Source: Bacteroidales bacterium
Lineage (GTDB): Bacteria > Bacteroidota > Bacteroidia > Bacteroidales > Paludibacteraceae
DNA: 52,711 bases
Reading direction: 5' to 3'
NCBI GenBank assembly: GCA_012519425.1
Contig: JAAYQF010000099.1
Coordinates: 1 to 52,711 of the forward strand
Below, piece by piece: positions 27,254 to 35,950 of the stretch; positions within the stretch are counted from its first letter, which is position 1; each line of letters starts with the position of its first letter. Below the pieces are notes generated by a model that worked only from the letters and a program-made list of their open reading frames with translations, was not told the origin of the DNA and made no database searches. A program made the position numbers and the translations under genes.

Positions 27254-28492
27254 TTACTCATACCTAATAATCTTCGCCGGTAATATCTTCGTGATTAAAT
27301 ACGAAGGTCCTACCATCATCAGCATGGAGGCGATTAGGGTACCAATGTTTAAAGCTATGATCAGCGGCCAGTTGAAGGCAATGGGCACAGTAGCAATATA
27401 ATAGGCTTCAGGATCTAAGGGGATAATATTTGTAAAGTATTGCAGGGCACAAATACCGAGACCAAGAACATTTCCCCAAAGCATGCCTCTGCCAATCAGG
27501 AAAAAAGAATGATAGAGAAAAATTTTTCTAATTGACCAATTAGTGGCACCGATGGATTTTAAAATGCCTATCATGTTGGTACGCTCCAATATCAAAATAA
27601 GTAAGCCGGAAATCATGTTGAAACCAGCCACGGCAAACATCAACAATAAAATAACCCAAACATTGATGTCTAATAAGTCCAACCAGGAAAAAATTTGCGG
27701 ATTGATGTCTTTGATGGTTTGAGTGAACAACAGACTGCCATCGGGTTGCACCTTGTTGGCTGTCAGGCGATAGACTTCATTGCCGATTGCATCTATTTGG
27801 TTGAAGTCCTCAATTAAAACTTCATAACCGCTAACTTCCGACTCATCCCAATTGTTTAATTGGCGGATGTGCCGGGTATCAGTCAGGATAAACAGTTTAT
27901 CATATTCAACAAAATTAGTAGCGTAAATTCCGGTAACCGTAAATTTACGCGCCCGTACCTGGTCTTGCATAAAATAAGCAAAAAAACTGTCGCCAACATG
28001 AAGATTGAAAATGTCTGCCAAATACTTGGAAATGACCACCTCATTTTTTAGACTGTCTGTTTCGTGCAAGATATCTCCATCTATCAGATTGGATTGAAAG
28101 AATTTCCAATCGAAGCCTTGATCAACGCCTTTCAATACAATTCCCTGGAAGTTGTTGGCAGTCTTGATAATTCCCGGCTTAGTGGTAAAGGTTTGAATAT
28201 GCTTTACGCCGGGGATGGATGCCAATTCACGCCATAAAGTATCATTTAAACTGACGGGTGACAATTCATAACTGTTGTTGCTCTCATAATTGGTCAGTTG
28301 AATATGTCCTCCAAACCCTATGGTTTTATTTCTGATTTCTTGCTTGAAACCCGTAACGATTGCAAGTGAAAGCAACATGACCATCATCCCGATACTGATA
28401 CCAAGGATGGCAATGCGCACAGCCGGACGTGAGACATGTTTTTTGTCTTGTCTGAAATGGATGCGTCTGGCTATGAAATATTCAAGGTTCAT
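27254..28492 (-). CDS. LolC/LolE-type (FtsX-family) ABC transporter permease
   Basis: A 412-residue inner-membrane protein with the MacB/FtsX plan. One N-terminal transmembrane helix (about 27-48, ILGISIGMMVMLLSLAIVTG) precedes a large periplasmic domain (about 50-270). Three C-terminal helices follow (about 275-300, 325-350 and 375-400), with the family loop ERTNMIGILKSIGATNWSIR between helices 2 and 3. This resembles lipoprotein-releasing permeases that hand lipoproteins from the inner membrane to the outer-membrane pathway; no LolD-type ATPase is in the window. The upstream aminotransferase gene is separated by 114 bases containing a 13-base inverted repeat. Confidence 0.85.
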   Translation of the reverse strand: MNLEYFIARRIHFRQDKKHVSRPAVRIAILGISIGMMVMLLSLAIVTGFKQEIRNKTIGFGGHIQLTNYESNNSYELSPVSLNDTLWRELASIPGVKHIQTFTTKPGIIKTANNFQGIVLKGVDQGFDWKFFQSNLIDGDILHETDSLKNEVVISKYLADIFNLHVGDSFFAYFMQDQVRARKFTVTGIYATNFVEYDKLFILTDTRHIRQLNNWDESEVSGYEVLIEDFNQIDAIGNEVYRLTANKVQPDGSLLFTQTIKDINPQIFSWLDLLDINVWVILLLMFAVAGFNMISGLLILILERTNMIGILKSIGATNWSIRKIFLYHSFFLIGRGMLWGNVLGLGICALQYFTNIIPLDPEAYYIATVPIAFNWPLIIALNIGTLIASMLMMVGPSYLITKILPAKIIRYE

Positions 28493-28509
28493 TTCATACG
28501 TTTAAATTA

Positions 28510-28560
28510 TGTTTTTCAATTGTCGTATGGAACTCTCGATGAACTAATTTAATCATTCTC
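28510..28560. repeat. Copy 2 of the dispersed ~50-bp intergenic sequence, with hairpin
   Basis: Similar to 1628-1680, with the shared core ATGAACTAATTTAATCATTC. Here the core also forms a perfect inverted repeat with a downstream arm: AACTAATTTAATC (28542-28554) and GATTAAATTAGTT (28576-28588). The hairpin could attenuate transcription between the aminotransferase and permease genes. Confidence 0.5.
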
Positions 28561-28606
28561 ATAAATGAAATAATCGATTAAATTAGTTTATGTTCGTTTC
28601 ATGTGC

Positions 28607-29818
28607 TTAGGAGTTTATTTTTTCTGTGTTGCCGGGATAAACTTCAAGAGCCTTTTGAAGTATCATTAAAGCTAACTTAAGGGTTTCCTTTTTAAGTACG
28701 TAAGCAAGGCGAACTTCATTTTTACCAACATCGGGTGTGGTATAAAAACCAGAAGCGGGCGCTAACATAATAGTCTGGTTCTCGTATTCAAAATCAGTTA
28801 ACAACCAAGAACAAAACTTATCCGCATCATCTACGGGCAAGCGGGCTACAGTATAAAAAGCTCCCATTGGTATGGGTGAATATACGCCGGGGATACGGTT
28901 CAAGCCATCAATTAAGAATTTTCGACGCTCTACATACTCATTGTATACATCAAGCATGTACGATTCCGGCGCATCTATGGAAGCTTCTGCAGCAATTTGT
29001 CCAAGCAGAGGTGGACTCAATCTGGCCTGACAAAACTTCATCACATTTTCCAGTACTTTTTTGTTTTTAGTTACCAACGCTCCGATGCGGATACCACATT
29101 CGCTGTATCGTTTTGATACGGAGTCGAACAGTACCACATTGTTTTCGATGCCATCGAGGTGAAATGCAGAAATATATGGCGCACCGGTATAGCAAAACTC
29201 GCGATATACCTCATCGGAAAACAAATATAAATCATGCTTTTTAACCAAATCCCTGATGGCATTCATTTCCGAACGTGTGTAGAGATAACCTGTTGGATTG
29301 TTGGGATTACAAATCAGAATGCCTTTGGTCCTCGGTGTAATCAAGGCTTCAAATTCTTCAACAGGTGGTAATGCAAAACCATCATCAATCTTACACAATA
29401 TCGGTTTGATTACAGCCCCGGCAGCAATAGCAAAAGCAGTGTAATTAGCATACGCAGGTTCGGGAACTATGATTTCATCACCAGGATCCAAACAACTCAT
29501 AAAGGCAAAATTAACTGCCTCGGATCCACCGGTGGTAACGATGATGTTTTCTTCAGTGACATCAATATTGAAACGATGATAATAACTCGCTAATTTGGAA
29601 CGCAGACTTCTGATGCCGTCACTGGGTGTGTATTCTAACACGGCCCTGTCAATATTACGAATAGCATCAATCGCCACCTGAGGAGTTTTCAAATCAGGTT
29701 GACCGATATTCAGGTGATAAACTTTAATTCCTCTTGCTTTGGCTTTGTTGGCCAAAGGAACCAACTTTCGAATGGGCGATTCGGGCATAGAATCCCCGCG
29801 CTGGGACGTTACAGGCAT
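28607..29818 (-). CDS. PLP-dependent aminotransferase, class I/II (aspartate-aminotransferase-like)
   Basis: A 403-residue cytoplasmic fold-type I aminotransferase. The N-terminal YHLNIGQPDL, the cofactor-binding GGSEAVNFAF (98-107), CNPNNPTGYLYT (170-181), SDEVYREF and the PLP lysine in DSVSKRYSECGIRIG (Lys236) are present, as is a C-terminal RLAYVLK with the substrate carboxylate Arg. The class is broad (aspartate, alanine or aromatic donors), so the exact substrate is not assignable. A TonB-dependent receptor gene lies 34 bases upstream on the same strand, but a TATTTTTG box at 29839-29846 suggests its own promoter. Confidence 0.9.
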   Translation of the reverse strand: MPVTSQRGDSMPESPIRKLVPLANKAKARGIKVYHLNIGQPDLKTPQVAIDAIRNIDRAVLEYTPSDGIRSLRSKLASYYHRFNIDVTEENIIVTTGGSEAVNFAFMSCLDPGDEIIVPEPAYANYTAFAIAAGAVIKPILCKIDDGFALPPVEEFEALITPRTKGILICNPNNPTGYLYTRSEMNAIRDLVKKHDLYLFSDEVYREFCYTGAPYISAFHLDGIENNVVLFDSVSKRYSECGIRIGALVTKNKKVLENVMKFCQARLSPPLLGQIAAEASIDAPESYMLDVYNEYVERRKFLIDGLNRIPGVYSPIPMGAFYTVARLPVDDADKFCSWLLTDFEYENQTIMLAPASGFYTTPDVGKNEVRLAYVLKKETLKLALMILQKALEVYPGNTEKINS

Positions 29819-29838
29819 AATTTTTTAAGTTTTGGCTG

Positions 29839-29846
29839 CAAAAATA
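29839..29846 (-). promoter_or_regulatory. Putative -7 element (TATTTTTG) for the aminotransferase gene
   Basis: Minus-strand match to TAnnTTTG in the 34-base gap after the TonB receptor gene, 20 bases before the ATG. Any -33 element would lie inside the receptor gene. Confidence 0.35.
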
Positions 29847-29852
29847 GTCAAA

Positions 29853-32330
29853 TTATTTAAAATCCACTATTAATTTGACATTAAATTGCCGGGAAGTCAG
29901 ATAATTGGGAACCGGAGATTTTAGTCCATAAATGTCTGTTACCCAATAATATGAATTGACGTTTTTAAAATTCATCAAATTGAAGACTTCTAAATTCAAC
30001 CAGATGCTTTGAAAATGTCGCATCCATTTTTTGCTCATCAGGGCATCTTTCCCATTGATCAATTGACGGGAAACGCCGATGTCAACACGTTTGTAGGCAG
30101 GTGCCCTGAAAGCAGCCCGATGTTGATTTTTGCGTGGCGGACCATAAGGCATACCGTCGGAATATATAAACTTCAATTGCAATTTATAATTCGGATTGGT
30201 AGGGAAATAATCCTGAAACATCATCGAAAAAGCATAACGTTGTTCATTGGGTCGGGATACCCACGATGGCCATATCATGGTTGAAGATGTGATGTTGCCG
30301 TCTTCATCGTAGGTATATTGGAGATAACTGTCACCAATGATGTCTTCTTTCGAATTCATCAGCGAAAAATTGATCCATGAATCGGTCCCGGGAACTAATT
30401 CTCCAAAAAGTTTAAAATCTATTCCGGCTGTATAGGCTTTGGCATTATTCGATCCCGCATAGGTAATCTGCACATTGTCAATGTCGTAGGTAATAGCACG
30501 ATCAATAAGTTTCAAATAAGTTTCGGTAGTAAATTTAAAAGGACGACCGAATGCCCTGAAATAATAATCACCTCCCAATATGAATTGCAAGGAACGCTGG
30601 GCCTGGATATCCTTGTTCAACGAAACACTGACATTACCCAATGCATCGCTGATTGTGTCCCTGATTTCTTTATAGAAAGGTGTTTGGTAATACACACCTG
30701 TTCCCAATCTGAAACTGAAATCTTGTTTCCAGTCGGGGATGAAAGCCAAAGAAACACGTGGACTGACCAATAACTCCCGGTTAAAATTCCAGTAACTCAA
30801 GCGGGCACCTCCGGTTAAAGTGAAACCTCCGGCTAGATTTCGCCATTTGTAAATATTTTGTACATAAGCGGTGGTTCGCCAGCTTGCAAGGATGTTTTGC
30901 GACTTCAGATTATAATACAAATTCACAGATTGGTCGTCATAGGGCAAAGAATAACCTGCTGAATCACGCCATTCCCATTCGCTGATATAATCTCTGATGA
31001 TTTCACGCTGCAGGGTGGCTCCCCATTGCAATTTATTGGCAATGCCATTGAATTCACCTGTATGACTGATGTTGGCAACCGTTGCTTTTAAAGTGTTGCG
31101 GGCGTGTTCGTGATATTTTCCAATCCCTAACAAGGCTCCCTCTTTGTCTTCTTCTTTTAAATCCATTTTGATGTCGTTGAGTCTGTATTCTCCCAATATA
31201 TCAAAATTTTCGTTTTCATCGGTTTGAAACACAGAACTTGTCAGACTAAGCTTGATATTTTGTTGTGGGCGGAAATGATAGCTCAATGCCCCAAAAGAAG
31301 TTCTGAACAAATCTTTCTCATGTCCTTCAAAAAAGACAGTCATCCTTCTGCCGATATTATAAGTGCCGTAGGAAGTTTCCCGCGTCTTGGGTATGAAATT
31401 GAAAATATTCTGTGAAAAGTTTCCCAGGAAAGTCAGTTCAGATTTATCTGTTAATTGATAGGTGAAGTAACCCTGATAATCGATAAAAGAAGGTTTATAT
31501 TCACCTTTGGTGTCCAATGTCCCTAACAGATATTGAGACGTCTTATAGCGAATGCCATGCAGTTGTGTCAATTTATTATTCGAAGTGCCCAAATAAGCGG
31601 TTGCACCCAACAAACTGACCGATGCAGAAGATTCAAAGGAGGTAGGCTTCTTATATTCAATATCCAGCACCGATGACATTTTATCTCCATATTCAGCATT
31701 GAAGGCACCGGATGAAAAGCCCACTTTTGCCACCATGTCCTGATTTATAAAACTTAAACCTTCTTGCTGTCCCGCACGGATCAAAAGCGGTCTGTAAACC
31801 TCTATTCCATTCACATACACCAGGTTTTCATCAAAATTACCGCCCCTTACATTGTATTGTGAACTGAGTTCATTATTGGAAGTCACCCCCGCAAAAGTAA
31901 TGAGAATGGATTCAAAATTACCGGAGATATTGGGCATCAGCTTTGATTTTTCCGGATTGATATAATCCATGGTGGAAGTTTGCCTGCGTTGTGCAACTAC
32001 TTCAAAATCCTGTAAGCTCATGTCAATGGCGCGCAGTTCAACAGATATTTGCATAACAGATTGGGTAGGGTGCAAAGTATGTTTGATGGTTTCATACCCA
32101 AGCAAGGAAAAAACGATGGTAACTGAATCTTCTACCTCAGTTGACAATTCATAATACCCGTTGATGTTGGTGGTAGTTCCTACAGTCGTATTCTCAAAAA
32201 ACACGTTGGCCAATTCAATTCCCCGATTGTTGGTGTCAATCACGTACCCAAATACCCTGAGTTTTGATTGAGCATGTGCAGGCACAACAAGTAAAACGGC
32301 AAAAAGATATAATAAAGCTTTTTTAAACAT
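29853..32330 (-). CDS. TonB-dependent outer-membrane receptor with carboxypeptidase-regulatory-like N-domain
   Basis: An 825-residue outer-membrane receptor. Signal peptide about 1-21 (VVPAHAQ), CarboxypepD_reg-like domain about 24-105 (GYVIDTNNRGIELANVFFEN), plug about 110-225 (SQYNVRGGNFDENLVYVNGIEVY), then the beta barrel to the C-terminal aromatic strand (FNVKLIVDFK). There is no STN domain and no SusD partner, so it is not a Sus-type PUL receptor; substrate unknown. The open frame extends 12 codons upstream to 32366, but the ATG at 32328-32330 starts a proper signal peptide (MFKKALLYLFAVLL). It may be driven by the minus-strand half of the promoter dyad at 32677-32687. Confidence 0.9.
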   Translation of the reverse strand: MFKKALLYLFAVLLVVPAHAQSKLRVFGYVIDTNNRGIELANVFFENTTVGTTTNINGYYELSTEVEDSVTIVFSLLGYETIKHTLHPTQSVMQISVELRAIDMSLQDFEVVAQRRQTSTMDYINPEKSKLMPNISGNFESILITFAGVTSNNELSSQYNVRGGNFDENLVYVNGIEVYRPLLIRAGQQEGLSFINQDMVAKVGFSSGAFNAEYGDKMSSVLDIEYKKPTSFESSASVSLLGATAYLGTSNNKLTQLHGIRYKTSQYLLGTLDTKGEYKPSFIDYQGYFTYQLTDKSELTFLGNFSQNIFNFIPKTRETSYGTYNIGRRMTVFFEGHEKDLFRTSFGALSYHFRPQQNIKLSLTSSVFQTDENENFDILGEYRLNDIKMDLKEEDKEGALLGIGKYHEHARNTLKATVANISHTGEFNGIANKLQWGATLQREIIRDYISEWEWRDSAGYSLPYDDQSVNLYYNLKSQNILASWRTTAYVQNIYKWRNLAGGFTLTGGARLSYWNFNRELLVSPRVSLAFIPDWKQDFSFRLGTGVYYQTPFYKEIRDTISDALGNVSVSLNKDIQAQRSLQFILGGDYYFRAFGRPFKFTTETYLKLIDRAITYDIDNVQITYAGSNNAKAYTAGIDFKLFGELVPGTDSWINFSLMNSKEDIIGDSYLQYTYDEDGNITSSTMIWPSWVSRPNEQRYAFSMMFQDYFPTNPNYKLQLKFIYSDGMPYGPPRKNQHRAAFRAPAYKRVDIGVSRQLINGKDALMSKKWMRHFQSIWLNLEVFNLMNFKNVNSYYWVTDIYGLKSPVPNYLTSRQFNVKLIVDFK

Positions 32331-32416
32331 GTAATTTGATACTTCCTTGACAAAAAACGTATGCACTCAAATTTTATTACTTCACACAAAAGAATAAAAC
32401 TACCCCAATCACACCA

Positions 32417-32589
32417 GGCGGTGTCTCATATTATTCAATTGCTGCGTTACTTACGGTATTCAGGGTCACGAGTTCCGTGTTCCGTGGTGCGTGTTCGCGA
32501 GGTTAAGGCGTTGTAGGTTGCAAATTGACCTTTATCTCTTCTAAGACACCTTGTTGTTTTCAGTTGAATATTTGTTTTGAGACAACCCC
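32417..32589. mobile_element. Small MITE-like element with imperfect terminal inverted repeats
   Basis: The left end (GGCGGTGTCTCATATTATTC...) and the reverse complement of the right end (GGGGTTGTCTCAAAACAAAT...) share GTGTCTCA or TTGTCTCA and TATTCAA(T/C)TG over about 27 bases. The 173-base interval encodes no protein and holds GTTCCGTG-type short direct repeats at 32467-32501. A third, solo end of the same type lies at 35828-35860. This accounts for much of the 457-base gap 32331-32787. Small size and TIRs suggest a non-autonomous insertion remnant; target duplications were not found. Confidence 0.45.
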
Positions 32590-32676
32590 ATCAATTATAT
32601 GGGAAATTTGATTTTTTTCTTTATTATTTCTCTGAAGTATAATATTGTAAGTTATTAATGATAACGATAAATAAGT

Positions 32677-32719
32677 TGCAAAGGTAAATAAAAATGGCAA
32701 GAAAATCATTACCTTTGCA
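32677..32719. promoter_or_regulatory. Divergent -7 pair forming an 11-bp inverted repeat
   Basis: TGCAAAGGTAA (32677-32687) and TTACCTTTGCA (32709-32719) are exact inverted copies with a 21-base spacer. Each contains TACCTTTG, one facing the TonB receptor (minus) and one facing rlmB (plus). No TTTG lies at ideal -33 spacing on either side. Confidence 0.5.
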
Positions 32720-32739
32720 CACGCTTATTAGCTTTTAGC

Positions 32740-32781
32740 TTTATTCTTTGTTCTTTATTCTTTGTTCTTTATTCTTTGTTC
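32740..32781. repeat. Three perfect tandem copies of a 14-bp unit upstream of rlmB
   Basis: TTTATTCTTTGTTC occurs at 32740-32753, 32754-32767 and 32768-32781 with no mismatch. The array ends six bases before the rlmB ATG at 32788, and it lies downstream of the TACCTTTG box at 32710-32717, that is in the leader. Confidence 0.95.
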
Positions 32782-32787
32782 ATCAAC

Positions 32788-33579
32788 ATGCTTCCTTACT
32801 ACAAAAACAAAGCTCGTCCGCAAAAAGACATGATATTTGGCATTCGTGCCGTGATTGAATCCATTCATGCGGGTAAAAACATCGACCGGATTTTGCTGCG
32901 TCGCGATATGTCCAATGATTTATACAAGGAATTGATGCAACTGATCAAAGAACTGAACATCCCAATTCAAAAGGTTCCGGTTGAAAGGTTGAATCGCATC
33001 ACAATGAAAAATCATCAGGGCGTTATCGCTTTCATTTCACCAATTGTTTACCAACGCATAGAGGACATTATTCCAACGCTTTACGAGGAAGGTCATAATC
33101 CTTTTGTTGTAGTACTGGATAATATCACTGATGTGCGAAACTTTGGTGCTATAGCCAGAACCTGTGAATGTGCCGGCGTCAACGCCATCGTCATCCCCAT
33201 GAAAGGCGGTGCTGCCATTAATGCAGATGCTGTAAAAACTTCTGCCGGCGCATTATTGAGCATTCCTGTCTGTCGAGAGGACAGCATATCCAATGCTTTA
33301 AAGTATTTGGCTGCATCCGGACTAAAATTGGTAGCTGCGACCGAAAAAGCCGAACAGCATTATACGGCTGTTTCTTACGATGAACCTATTGCCATTGTAC
33401 TGGGTTCGGAAGATGTAGGCATTGATCCGTCACACTTGCGCATTTGTCATGAGTTGGTGCGCATTCCCATACTTGGCAACATTGAATCTTTGAATGTGTC
33501 TGTGGCAGCCGGAGTGATGTTGTATGAAGTAGTGAGACAGACTAATCCATCATCGGATAATAACTCCCATAAGCCATGA
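32788..33579 (+). CDS. rlmB: 23S rRNA 2'-O-methyltransferase RlmB-like (TrmH/SpoU family)
   Basis: A 263-residue SAM-dependent SPOUT methyltransferase. An N-terminal substrate-binding domain begins FGIRAVIESIHAGKNIDRIL. The three TrmH motifs are present: NITDVRNFGAIARTCECAG, VLGSEDVGIDP and IPILGNIESLNVSVAAGVML. These match RlmB, which methylates G2251 of 23S rRNA. The frame could start at a TTG (32776) inside the repeat array, but the ATG at 32788 is preferred. The next gene, a pseudouridine synthase, overlaps the stop by four bases (ATGA), so the two rRNA/tRNA modification genes are translationally coupled. Confidence 0.9.
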   Translation: MLPYYKNKARPQKDMIFGIRAVIESIHAGKNIDRILLRRDMSNDLYKELMQLIKELNIPIQKVPVERLNRITMKNHQGVIAFISPIVYQRIEDIIPTLYEEGHNPFVVVLDNITDVRNFGAIARTCECAGVNAIVIPMKGGAAINADAVKTSAGALLSIPVCREDSISNALKYLAASGLKLVAATEKAEQHYTAVSYDEPIAIVLGSEDVGIDPSHLRICHELVRIPILGNIESLNVSVAAGVMLYEVVRQTNPSSDNNSHKP

Positions 33580-34268
33580 CCATGCACGTTCTTTACGAAG
33601 ACAATCACATCATTGCTGTTAATAAATCCTCATCAGATATTGTTCAGGGTGACAAGACAGGCGATATGCCTTTGTCTGAGGAGGTAAAACTGTATTTGAA
33701 AAAGAAATACAACAAGCCCGGAGATGTGTTTTTGGGGGTGGTGCATCGTCTCGACCGTCCCGTCAGTGGGGTAGTGGTCTTTGCCAAAACGAGCAAAGCC
33801 TTGTCGCGCTTGAATGAGCTGTTCAAGACTCGTCAAGTAGAAAAGGTTTATTGGGCAATAGTGAAAAATATGCCGGAGGATACAGAAGGAAGGTTAGAGC
33901 ATTTTTTGCTCAAAAACGAAAAGCAGAATAAATCTTATGCTTACGACAAAATGGTTCCCAAAGCCAAGAAAGCCGTTTTGTCCTATCGGTTGGTTGGTCA
34001 ATCGGAAACATATTTTCTGCTTGAGGTTCGACTCGAAACAGGGCGTCACCACCAAATACGTTGTCAGCTTGCAAAAATAGGTTGTCCTATCAAGGGTGAC
34101 TTGAAATACGGTTTTCCGCGTTCCAATCCGGATGGAGGTATTTCATTGCATGCAGGCTATGTAGCATTCATTCACCCTGTTTCCAGGGAATTGATACGGA
34201 TAGAAGCACCTGTACCACAAGAAGATAAGCTCTGGAAAGCAATGGAGAAATTTATAATCTCCTCGTAA
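33576..34268 (+). CDS. RluA-family pseudouridine synthase
   Basis: A 230-residue RNA pseudouridine synthase lacking an S4 domain. Its catalytic motif is VVHRLDRPVSGVVVFAKTS with catalytic Asp60, followed by EKVYWAIV, GRHHQIRCQLAKIGCPIKGD and SLHAGYVAF, all standard RluA-family blocks. The start ATG at 33576 overlaps the rlmB stop; an ATG two codons later is also possible. Its C-terminus overlaps the convergent GHL10 gene by 17 bases. The exact uridine modified cannot be told. Confidence 0.9.
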   Translation: MTMHVLYEDNHIIAVNKSSSDIVQGDKTGDMPLSEEVKLYLKKKYNKPGDVFLGVVHRLDRPVSGVVVFAKTSKALSRLNELFKTRQVEKVYWAIVKNMPEDTEGRLEHFLLKNEKQNKSYAYDKMVPKAKKAVLSYRLVGQSETYFLLEVRLETGRHHQIRCQLAKIGCPIKGDLKYGFPRSNPDGGISLHAGYVAFIHPVSRELIRIEAPVPQEDKLWKAMEKFIISS

Positions 34269-35778
34269 CCGCATAAACAGGGTTGCTTTCTTTTCTGTAA
34301 CGGTTTACGGAAGTTACCACAAAAGTATAATACCCTTTTAATTTCGGAAGATATTCATTCAGTTCTAAATAAGTTTCCGTGGTTAAGGTGAGTATGTTAG
34401 CAGGATCATTCATGTCACCGATCTGTTTACCTCTAAATGCATAAATCACATAATAAGCAACTTGCAGACCCGCTTCTTCTTCAACAGCATCCCACATCAA
34501 ATATGCATCTTTGTGATCCTTGATGACCTTCAAATTTTCCGGTTGTCTTGAAAACATACCCATGATATTTGGATTTTCGGGACAAATAGCCTTGTGTTTA
34601 TAAAAATTTGTCTGCAGGCTGTCGTTCAATCCATGTAAGTTTTTTACAAATCTACTAGCACTGAAGAACATTGCACCGTTTACTTCAGGATGTTGCTGAT
34701 TCATGCGCAACTGGCGACATAACTCATTGGGCGTTTGCCAGGCCTTTCCTTTATTGATCTCTAATGCTGAAGCATACAAGCCGATGTATAGGTTCTTGTG
34801 GTAAGAGTTTTTAGACCACCAGTCAACTAAAATTTCGTAATCTGCTACCGTTTTGCCAATTTCCCAATACAGTTGAGGAGCAACATAATCAATATTGCCT
34901 TCGCGTAACCATTTAAGAATATCAGCATACAAATCATCATAGTTCTGGACTCCAGCACGTGTTGCAGAACCGGTTGGATCAACATTATCGTTTCTCCAAA
35001 CACCGAAAGGTGAAATACCAAAATCTACCCATGGCTTGGAACTTTTGATGATTTGCTGAATATCAGCTATCACCATATCCACGTTGTTCCTGCGCCAGTC
35101 ACCCAGATTGGTAAAACCCCGTGGATTCTTTTTAAAGGTCTCTCTATCCGGAAACTCTTTGCCTTTCACAGGATAAGGATAAAAATAATCATCCATGTGC
35201 AACGCATCAATATCGTATCTGTCAACAACATCTTTTACAACCTTGCATAAAAACTCTCTCGTTTCATCCAGTCCGGGATTGAAATAATATTTCCCGTCAT
35301 ATTCTACAAACAAATGGTTGCTCTTATGATAGAGATGCTCTTCACTCAAACTATTAATAGCGTTATTATTCAAGACACGATAAGGGTTCAGCCATACATG
35401 CACTTCCATGCATCTTCTGTGTGCCTCCTCTATGATAAATTGCAGCGGGTCATAAAACGGATCAGGGGCCAAGCCCTGCGTACCTGTAAGATATTTAGAC
35501 CAAGGCTCTAACACTGAAAGATACAAGGCATCAGCAGTAGGACGAATTTGAAATACCACAGTATTGATATTGTTGACAGCCAACTGGTCGAGCATGGTTC
35601 TTAAGGCATCTTGCTGTTCTTTGGTTGAGGAATCTTTAGGTGGCCAGTCTATATTCTCAACTGTAGCTATCCAAACGGCACGCATTTCACGTTTCTTATG
35701 GATAGAAGCACCCTCTAAGTGTAGAGTTGTAAAAATCAATACAAATAAAATCGATACAACTGGAAGCTTTGATTTCAT
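34252..35778 (-). CDS. Glycosyl-hydrolase-like 10 (GHL10, DUF187) exported protein
   Basis: A 508-residue exported protein. An N-terminal hydrophobic stretch (about 5-22, VVSILFVLIFTTLHLEGA) looks like a signal peptide or anchor; no lipobox cysteine is present. The GHL10 TIM-barrel signature follows: REMRAVWIATVENIDWPP, VFQIRPTADALY, WLNPYRVL, DALHMDDYFYPYP and APQLYWEIG. A C-terminal Fn3-like segment (about 410-505) ends it. Members are thought to be glycosidases acting on cell-envelope glycans; the substrate is uncertain. The frame is open to 35802; the ATG at 35776-35778 gives the better signal peptide. A TATATTTG box lies 21 bases upstream. Confidence 0.85.
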   Translation of the reverse strand: MKSKLPVVSILFVLIFTTLHLEGASIHKKREMRAVWIATVENIDWPPKDSSTKEQQDALRTMLDQLAVNNINTVVFQIRPTADALYLSVLEPWSKYLTGTQGLAPDPFYDPLQFIIEEAHRRCMEVHVWLNPYRVLNNNAINSLSEEHLYHKSNHLFVEYDGKYYFNPGLDETREFLCKVVKDVVDRYDIDALHMDDYFYPYPVKGKEFPDRETFKKNPRGFTNLGDWRRNNVDMVIADIQQIIKSSKPWVDFGISPFGVWRNDNVDPTGSATRAGVQNYDDLYADILKWLREGNIDYVAPQLYWEIGKTVADYEILVDWWSKNSYHKNLYIGLYASALEINKGKAWQTPNELCRQLRMNQQHPEVNGAMFFSASRFVKNLHGLNDSLQTNFYKHKAICPENPNIMGMFSRQPENLKVIKDHKDAYLMWDAVEEEAGLQVAYYVIYAFRGKQIGDMNDPANILTLTTETYLELNEYLPKLKGYYTFVVTSVNRYRKESNPVYAVTRRL

Positions 35779-35799
35779 GCAGGAGTTTTTAAATTTTTG

Positions 35800-35807
35800 C
35801 AAATATA
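35800..35807 (-). promoter_or_regulatory. Putative -7 element (TATATTTG) for the GHL10 gene
   Basis: Minus-strand match to TAnnTTTG, 21 bases before the ATG at 35778. No -33 match. Confidence 0.4.
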
Positions 35808-35827
35808 GTGATTTTAATGATTTGTGG

Positions 35828-35860
35828 GGGCTGTCTCAAAACAAGTATTCAATTTCAATT
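35828..35860. repeat. Solo copy of the MITE-like terminal repeat
   Basis: GGGGGCTGTCTCAAAACAAG and the following TATTCAATT match the reverse complement of 32561-32589 at about 23 of 25 core positions. No opposing end is found between GHL10 and hisA, so it is a solo terminus or a remnant. Confidence 0.5.
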
Positions 35861-35914
35861 AAAAAAACACCGCCATACTTTATCATTCGTTCTTTCTGTT
35901 ACAATTATATTGCG

Positions 35915-35922
35915 TACTTTTG
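35915..35922 (+). promoter_or_regulatory. Putative -7 element (TACTTTTG) for hisA
   Basis: Match to TAnnTTTG 28 bases before the hisA ATG. The best -33 candidate is an imperfect TTTCTG at 35893-35898. Confidence 0.45.
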
Positions 35923-35950
35923 CTCTTTCATTTTTTAATACTGATTACAA

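Noticed and set aside
35564-35938. 124-codon plus-strand ORF over the GHL10 start
   Set aside because: Mostly antisense to the GHL10 N-terminus and then intergenic; no similarity or promoter.
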